DNA from: Brachionus koreanus
Taxonomy: Eukaryota > Rotifera > Eurotatoria > Ploima > Brachionidae
Direction of reading: 5' to 3'
Assembly (NCBI GenBank): GCA_016987375.1
Contig: PJRA01000401.1
Location: 1,743,034-1,807,033, forward strand
DNA length: 64,000 nucleotides
The notes beneath the pieces were generated by a model. It had not been told where the DNA came from and ran no database searches. It worked only from the letters and a program-made list of their open reading frames with translations. Position numbers and translations under genes: made by a program. Of the stretch, positions 14,301-23,300 are shown one piece after another; position 1 is the first letter of the stretch; each line of letters begins with the position of its first letter.

Positions 14301-17300
14301 AATGTTGTCACCCAAATGCAAATCAAAATGGATTTAGAGAAAAAAATTCTATTAAGAATAAATTCCTCTTATATATGAAAATATAAAACTTTATTATTTA
14401 TTTAATATAAAATTTGATAAATTTTAGATATAATTTTAAAATATAAAGTTTTTAATTTTTGGATTTTTAGCTAATTAAAATTTTTGATCAAATTTCATTT
14501 TTCAAAAGTGATCAAAACATTTTAAATGCGCATTTAAATTTCGTCGCAGATTTTTTAATTTTTGGAGAATTTCAAAGCTTTATTTTTAGTTTTTGAAAAG
14601 GGATTGTAATTTCTAAAAATGTTTTGATCATTTTTGAAAAATGAAATTTTATCAAAAATTTTACTTTGATGGATTGTTGCTCATTATTATAGAATTAATT
14701 AAGTTGAATAAAAGTAAATGAGCATATTTTTTTGGCTATCCCTAAAATTCGGATCCGGACTTTTTTTTTGTAACCATCACTAAAACCCGGATACGGACAT
14801 AACTTTTCTTCTAAAACTAAAAAACAGACNNNNNNNNNNNNNNNNNNNNNNNNNNNNNNNNNNNNNNNNNNNNNNNNNNNNNNNNNNNNNNCTAAAAAAG
14901 ATTTAAATAAAAGGGTCAAAAAAGTCATCCGGTTTTTGAGTGTTAAATTCGTTTTTTTCTAAAATTATCAATTTTTTTTCTTTCTGTTTTTAATTTTTGA
15001 AAAAAATTTTCTCGAAAAAATTGTGATAAGAAAAATTTTGTTCAAATAGACTATTTTATGTTGAACCAGCACTTAATTGTTAGGTGACTTTAAAATTTCA
15101 AATTTCAAAGCGTCCTGAAAATTTTCAGTTATTTTGATTAAAAAAGATTTAAATTCATTTTCTATATTTTTTTTTGTAATGACTTATGGAAAAGTTGAAG
15201 AGAAAATTTTAAAATATATTTTGGATATCAGTTTTTTATAAAATTTTTATTTACTAAGACACTAACCTCCAATTTTGTGAAAACTTTCTCACTCACACTA
15301 TTTATGAAAAACATCCAAAATATTTAAAAATTTTTACATATCAGTTAATTTGAAATTATCTGTAATTTTTTAAAATTGACCCCAATTTAGCCAGCAATTT
15401 ATGAGTTTAAGCAATGTTTAAGAATGGCCTTAAAAACGGCTTAAGCACTTTGTTTACTTTATTTAAAAATGAACTGTAATTGAAAAGCATCAATTTTTAA
15501 AAATTGGTTTTCTATTAAAATAAATGAATTTTTTTTTCAATTTATTTAAAAAGTTATTGAAATATATAAGAGTAAAATAAATGTGCATTAGAAAATTTAA
15601 ATCCGATTCTTGAAATAAATAAATTTCTTTATATTAATCTAGATATCTCAAAAACTAAACTATCATATACATTTTTGGAAATTACTAAAATCTCTCTTCA
15701 AGTAAAATGAAGATTAGTCGAGTAAAATTGCGGACACAGTAATAGGTCAGGTTTTTAAAAATTTAAAAAAATCAAATTTTTACAAAAAATTTAAATTTTT
15801 TTAAAAAAAATAATTTAAATTTGAAACTAAATGACATGTAAAAAATTTTAAAATATTTTTGATTTCTGTAAATAGTAAATGTGAGAAAATTTAGAATAAA
15901 TAATTGAATTATAAGTAAAAGAAAATTTTTTAATGGGATAGCTTTTAAACTTACTATCTGATAATGAATATGATTTTCCATTGCTAGTTACAACATTATC
16001 CGACTTGGAAAACGAATAAGCAGTTATTAAACAATTGATTGTATTATTAATTGTTCGATTATTATCCATGCAAAATAAATCAATTTTATGGTCTTAAAAC
16101 AATTTTAAAAATTAAATTTAATAAAAAAAAAATTGTATTACTGTTGGTAATTTTTAAATTTTTAGTGACCATATTATCATCTAATGAGTTTTTTTTCTTT
16201 ACTGTAATATTGTATTCTCCAATTGAGGAATAATTTGATGAAAGAGAAATGACATTGGAATAAATTTTTGGTTCAGTTATAACACTAACTAAAATGTTTG
16301 ACTTTTTCCATGATTCAAGTTTATGCAAATAATTAGGCGTAGTATTGAAAACTAAATCTTCATATAACTCATATCGATCAGATACATAAAAAAATCTGGC
16401 TGTATAGCCAAGTGATTCCAAAAAAATCAAATTTCCTTTCTTGGCCAAAAATGGTTCAGTTAAATAAAATCGATTTTTCCCTCGAATTACAGTTGTAAAC
16501 CAAGGAGTAAATGTATAAGTCAGTGCTTTTGTAGGATTTGCCATCAATTGATCTGCACATCGACTCTTCTGATCACAAAGAGTTGCTGAATATACTAAAA
16601 ATCTCACTGTTCCTTCCAAACTGGCAAAATATTCAAAACCATAAATCCAAGTATCATTAACAAACTCAGTATTAAAAAGTAGATAATTTGAATTCCAAGT
16701 TGAATTCATAGGAGCTACATCAGGTATCTCTAAACCAACGTGGTTTTTGATTTTATCTTAATAGAAAATAAAAAAATAACAAATTTTGAATGCTATAGTT
16801 ATTAAATTAGAAAATTTTTGAATTTTAAAGAATATGCCTGTAATTTCGTGTTTTTTTTAAATAACTAATGATTTTTATTTCAATAAATTATGTTGAGTCA
16901 TTAAATTTAGCATTTTTTAAAGCATAGAACATTTTTGTAAATCTAAAACTTAAAGTCATATTAAAATAAACAGTATTAATTGCTCTTCAATATGATATGT
17001 CTATTCTTTGTTCATTTAATTCTAAAAAATTTTATAAAATGAAAATTTGAATTTGAAAAAAGACCAACTTAATAGTAGCAGTAACTCGTGAAATATGTCA
17101 AGTGAAAGTTGAAGATGTGCTTAAAGTAAGAAAGGTACAAAATTGTATTATATTTAAAAAATAAAATAAAAAATTTAATAGTGGTGGAACGAGCCTACAG
17201 AGGAAGAAAGGGTCATGTAGACCAGTCATTCTCGATCAGATTGCTATGTGTATGGATGTTTAGAGCAACCCCAAGCTTAATATGATCAAATGACTTTTAC

Positions 17301-20300
17301 ACATCAAAATTGACGATATTTCGTCACTTTAATTTGATTAACAAAACTACCAGACGTTGCCGAGTTGCTCCTTATGATTTAACAGATTTCGGTATTCAAC
17401 CATGCATTGAAATTTGTAGGAAACTACTCAAAAATCCTTTTGACGAACGATTATTCAGATGTATCATTACATGTGACGAGAAGTGGATCTATTTTCAAAA
17501 TTTTCATAACAAAAATCAATGATAGCAGAACTTTATTCTGAACAATTAAAATGCATGTATGTTTCAGTTCAAGAAAAATATCTTTCTTTGGTCAATCGAA
17601 AGCTAGGATTGTTTTTTCAAAATAATTACGAAATTTTATAAAGCTAGATCAACTTGAAGAAGGGTGTTGTGAATTTTTTGGTTCCAAAATCCCTGAATGG
17701 TATAAGAGAGGAATCGAACTACCCGCTGTTAGATGGTTATAGACTGTAGAGCATTTTGAAGATTAGCTAAGTTTTTTTTTTATTGATAAATTAAAAAAAA
17801 GTTTAAAACAAAATGCAAAATTTTTTGACTCTTACAAATTTTTATTTAACTAACCTCTACATGAAAAAATAAGCGCTGAAGTGAAGATTTAAGATTAAGA
17901 TAACAAATATTTATGTTTACCATCAAATGAAAAATTATCTATTGCTCCATTTCCATAATCAATTTCAAAAGAGTCTGATTTATACCTCGATCTTATAAAA
18001 AGGCTACAATTCGCCTTCAAGTCTAAAATAATATCTAAATCCCAACAGGCCAAATCGTAAGAGTTTTCTTTAAAAAAGTGTAAATTTATTCAAAACTTAA
18101 TAATTTTTATTTTAAACACAACATTACCATAAGTCAGAGTAAATTGGCGTATTAGGTTAACTGTGCTGTTGGAAATATTTGCCTCTATTGAACTAATCAT
18201 TGAACTTTGATTAAAAAAAGAGGGATATTGCTTTTCTAAATAAAAATAATTCAAAAAATATTTTGTGTCTATTATTAGATTGACTAGGAGTCGCCAATTT
18301 TCTGATAAGTTAAGTTTTCGTGAAGTTTCAGATACAATTAGGTAGTCAGACATTACGCTTGAATCGTTTGTGGTGTTCACAGCTAAAACTCTGCTATAAT
18401 CAATAACTTTAAGAATATAGCTTTTACGAATAAGTAATGGTGAAATCAGTATTCTATTGTAGCCTGGGACAAGATTTGAAGCATGATCATGTATTATTAA
18501 TTGTTTATTAAATGAAGGTGACTCTCTAAAAATTTTACTAAAACACGAGTCTTCTAAGCAATCATCGTATTTTATTATCTAGATTATTTTTTTAGAAAGA
18601 CTAGTAGCAAAAGAAAAATATTTTTTTTTTACTCTAAATGTCACCGTTCCAGAAATAGCGGCAAACGCTTCAAATCCAACTACATTTGTATCAAATTTTG
18701 CTTCAGTACTTGCAAGTAAAATAATTCCAGATTGCTGATTTTGTATTACTTCTGTTACATTCTTGCTTGAATCATATGAACCAAAATGAGATATGAGGGA
18801 TCCTATTGATCAAAAAAATAATAATTTTGTTTGAATAAAGAGCGAATTTTGGAAAAACTCCTTAATTCTCAATGAACGGATTAATTTAGTCATATATTTT
18901 TTAGTAAAACTAAAAAATTTTGACTAATGTGAAATTCAAATTGTAAATTTACTTTGAGCTAAACATGACGTTTTTTATAGATTTAAGTGATTCTAATTCT
19001 AATTCTAATTTTGATTATGATCTATCAGTAATGGTTAAACTGGTAATACGATTACACTGGTTTTGTGAAATTTAGTACAAAAGAACAGAACAAAATGTTA
19101 AAAATTCTTAAAACTTTTCTTTAAAAAAGTCAAAAGCAAGTTCTGTAAATGCAACATGGTGCAACATTCAAAGTTGCACTATCACCAACAATCTGGTAAA
19201 ACTGTGCAAATTAAGCATAATTTAAATTTGGACTTAATGAACTAATTGAAAGCCTTCAGAAAAAAAGCTACAAGCTTTTTTATCGTTAATTTTTGTTCTT
19301 ATTTTTTTTGTACCAAATTTCACAAAACCGATTACACAGTATTTTATATAAATATTCCGTTAATAGTCAGTTAACAATTATTTTCATAGCTAATTTTATT
19401 TTTCAGTCAATACAAAATAATAAAAAAAAAAATAGCTAATACAATTAATAAGTAGAAAAAAAAATTAATTTTCTGGATTCATCTTCTTAAATTGTACAAA
19501 ATTGTTAATTTTTGATTACTTTGGTTTAGACATTCTTTAGAAAAAGATTTTACGAATTTCCTATCAAACTCATTTAAAGATCTCCTACAACTCTTACAAG
19601 TTTTTGGTATTAAAATGCATAAATTAAATAATTTTTTAGACTATCTTTTTTAGTAAATAATTTACCTGATATCTTATTTATGGTGGAATTATTTTCTATA
19701 TCAAATTTGCTCTCAATTTTATCATTAATATCATTAGTCGCTGCAATGACACTACAGTGTATAGTAAAATCGACATTGTTTTCCGTATTACCACAATAAA
19801 TTTCCAAATTTTGAACTGTAAAAATAAATTTTTTTAATATTAAATTATTTTTGTAATAAATATCTAAATTCACCTTTGTGATCAAAATTAAATTTTTTAT
19901 TTATTGAAAAAGATTCAAGGCTAAAATTGGCCTCAAAATATTCTTGATCAGAAAAATTAGTATTGAAATCCAAATAGCTTAGATAAATCATGTGATCGAT
20001 TATTGGATTTATGCAAAATCTAATATTCTTATGTTTATCAAGCCGTGTTAGAAAATATTTAGATGAATATAAGTCGATCATATAATCTTCAAAGAAATCT
20101 GTACTGCTATCAATGCTAACTCTGCCAGTCGAGTTCTGCTTTAAATGCAATACATAGCCTTGATTAACTTTATAACCATAAGGTAGCCGAATAATATTTA
20201 AGCCTTGTTTGACAATTATTTTCCAAGAATGTAATTCATTAAAAGTTTCAAAGTAAAGTAATTCATTGAAATAACTTTTGCAGTCTGTATTAATTCCGCA

Positions 20301-23300
20301 AAAGGAAAAACTCAGTAGTGAAATAAATATTTCACCGCTTGTCCAAGCATGCACTTCAAATCCAAGTAATTTATGCTTATCAATGAATTCAGTACTAGTC
20401 AATAAGTATGTCTTCCGACCAAAGTCCTTTGTTTCTGGTAAACCAAAGCCAAGTCCAGTACTATAACTAATTTTACTTGATAGCTGATAGACAAAGCTTG
20501 TAATTGTCTTATTAATTTTGAATTCAAAATTTGTTAAATTATATCCCGATTCAATAATCAATAGCCCTTTAACTTCTTGAAAACTATAATTTTTGAAAAA
20601 TATGCTGCCTTTTATTTCTAAAAAAAAATTTAAATTAAAACTAAAATTAAATTAAATTATTTACTTTTTGAAATTTGAATTATTTTATTCAAAGTTAAAT
20701 TTTCAAAAGTGACAGAAATTACGTGAATTCCGATCGAGTCAAATTTTTTTTCAAAATAAAATTCACGAATTCTTTTATCAATTAAAATTGGTCTGATAGA
20801 GAAACGTAAATCTTGCATAAAATTTAACTTGGAGAGAATAATGCTTGACTGATTTTCATAGACCAAACAGTCTGATAGAAAGAAGCTGGAGTTTGTAGCT
20901 ACTTTTCCATCATAAGTTTGATTAAGGAGCAGCATGTCTCCTTTGGTTGCATTTACTCGATCAATTGAATAGCTTGCGAATCCTTCGGTAATGTTCAGCT
21001 CCCAATTTTGTTTCACTGTATATCTTGGAAAGGAATCTAAATGGCTTTCTGTCAGGTAGCTAGAGCATGATGAATTACAACCAGTAAAAAATATCAGCTA
21101 AAAAAATTAAATACAAAAATAAAAATTTAAGATAAAATTTAGTTGATCGTGATCATCAATTTATATAAAAAAAAAGAATTTTAAGAGGCCTAGCCGATTA
21201 TGAGAACCCATGTTCACACAATTCATTAAAGAACACATGTATTCAGCAACTTATTTATCAATAATTAAAATTTTTTTATGAATTCAAAAAATTTTAACTT
21301 CTGAAAATAAAATTTTTTGCAATTCTAGTTGACAAGTCTACAGGCTTGAAAAATGTGGATCTTATGTTTAAGGATATCAATGTGCCTAATGTCCTCCAAT
21401 TTCTCAGAAAGTTTACCAGGAAGATTGACAAAATATAATAAAGCCGCAATAAGTTGAAGCTTAGATGTTATCATTTAAAATATGTGAAGTCGCTTTAGAA
21501 TGTGGTTTTCAAGTCCAAGCTCAGTAATTTTATGGACGATTCATTTAAACCGATCTAGGTTTTGTGAAATTTGGTACAAACTAGACAAATAGAACAGAAA
21601 TTAATGCTAAAAATAATTATAACATTTTTATCTAAAGGTTTTAACTAATTCTATGGATGCAATATAGTGCAACATTGTACAAATTCTCTGCGAAATACAC
21701 TTCATTCATACTTTTCCAAACCTATTTTATGCTAAATTTGCAGAGTTTTACCAGATTTAGTTAAGCTAAACTTGATCGTAGAACATTAACTTTTATTATT
21801 AAAAAATGCAACTTTAAATATTGCATAATGTTCCATTTACAGAACTTAATTTTGATCTTAAGAAAAAAATTTATTAGAACTTTTAACATTTTATTCTGTT
21901 CAATTGTACTGAATTTTCATCTATTATCAATGACGTCATTACAACCTATTTAGCTTCTTTATGTTACTTCATCTATCATGTTTCTTTTATGTTCTTCGTG
22001 CAATTTTCTTCTTATTAATGTTTCAATCATAATAAACTAATATCTGAATTCAAACCATTACATTTATTTATGTACTTCATTGGGCATTAATTAGTTAAAA
22101 AAAGATTTTTTTATGAATACGTGGATAAATTAATAATGAGTATTTATTTATTTTATGTGCTTTATGTACATTATTTTTTAAATTTAAAAATTTGTTCACT
22201 CAATAAGACCAAGTTAAAAGCAACATGAAGTATAGTACGATTGTACTGTACGATTCCAGTACTATTCGTGATGAAAAAAGCTAACGATTCAACGCATACT
22301 TTTTTATATACCCACCCTGAGTACAGCTTAAGAAAAAAATTTTAGACCCTCTTAAAATTTAAAAAAAAAACAGTCTTGATTGAATTCAAAAATTGAATAT
22401 TCAAGTTAAATTTTTTTTTCCTTCAATACGATTATGTTTTTGAATAAATTAATTAATTCTGAGAAAAAAAAAATATTTTTTATTTTTTTATAATTTCTTT
22501 GAATAGTAAAAATTTGTACGATTCAAGGGTTATCAAAAATTTGGTACAAAAAAAAATTGTGCATTGTGTACAAACTTCTATTTTAGCAAAATAACCAATC
22601 GTACTAGTAGTTTATTAAAAAAAAGAAAAAAAATTTTAGCCTCTATATTTGAAACATGAGAGTCCATCAGAATAAAAAATATTTCATTCTACCAAAAAAA
22701 AAACTTCATGTACACTCTGTACATAAATTTGTACATCCGATGTAAAAAATTCAGCCTGGAAATTAATTTCTAACCCAATAGTACAATAGTACAATAGTAC
22801 AATCGTACTAAACTTCATGTTGCCCAAGTTAAATTTATTTAACTGTCGTGTTTTAAAAAATTGAATAATATAAAACCAAATTAAATAAAGCTTAATTGTA
22901 CAAAGTTGCTTGTGTATAAAAGATTACATAAAGAAATTGAAATACATTGTTTCATATAGCATAAAGTGCATAAAGTATATAAAAGTAGAAAGGAGTCAGC
23001 AGTACTTAAAAAATGCACATAAAAGATTATATAGAAGAAGTATAAACTGCATAAAGCACATAAATGTCGATGATGCCTGTAATATCCTATTTAACAATTC
23101 ATGAATTACTTCCTAGTAGAAGCACATTTTTATCCAAAAATATCTGTCCACATAAAGAATAGCGAGCATATTCCAGTCAAAAATATTTTTCTATTTTTTT
23201 CCATTGAAAAGGATTGTAAGACAGATTAAAATGCATAAATGCTAAAAATGACATGTTCAACAAATTAACTAAAAAAATGGATTTCATCAGGTCATCTCTG

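Noticed and set aside
14695..14928. Open frame spanning the N gap
   Set aside because: About 20 codons are undetermined and the flanks have no coding signature; artefact.
22910..23104. 64-codon open frame with repeated Cys-Ile-Lys blocks
   Set aside because: The pattern comes from short direct repeats of GCATAAAG/ACATAAAAG in DNA, not from protein conservation.
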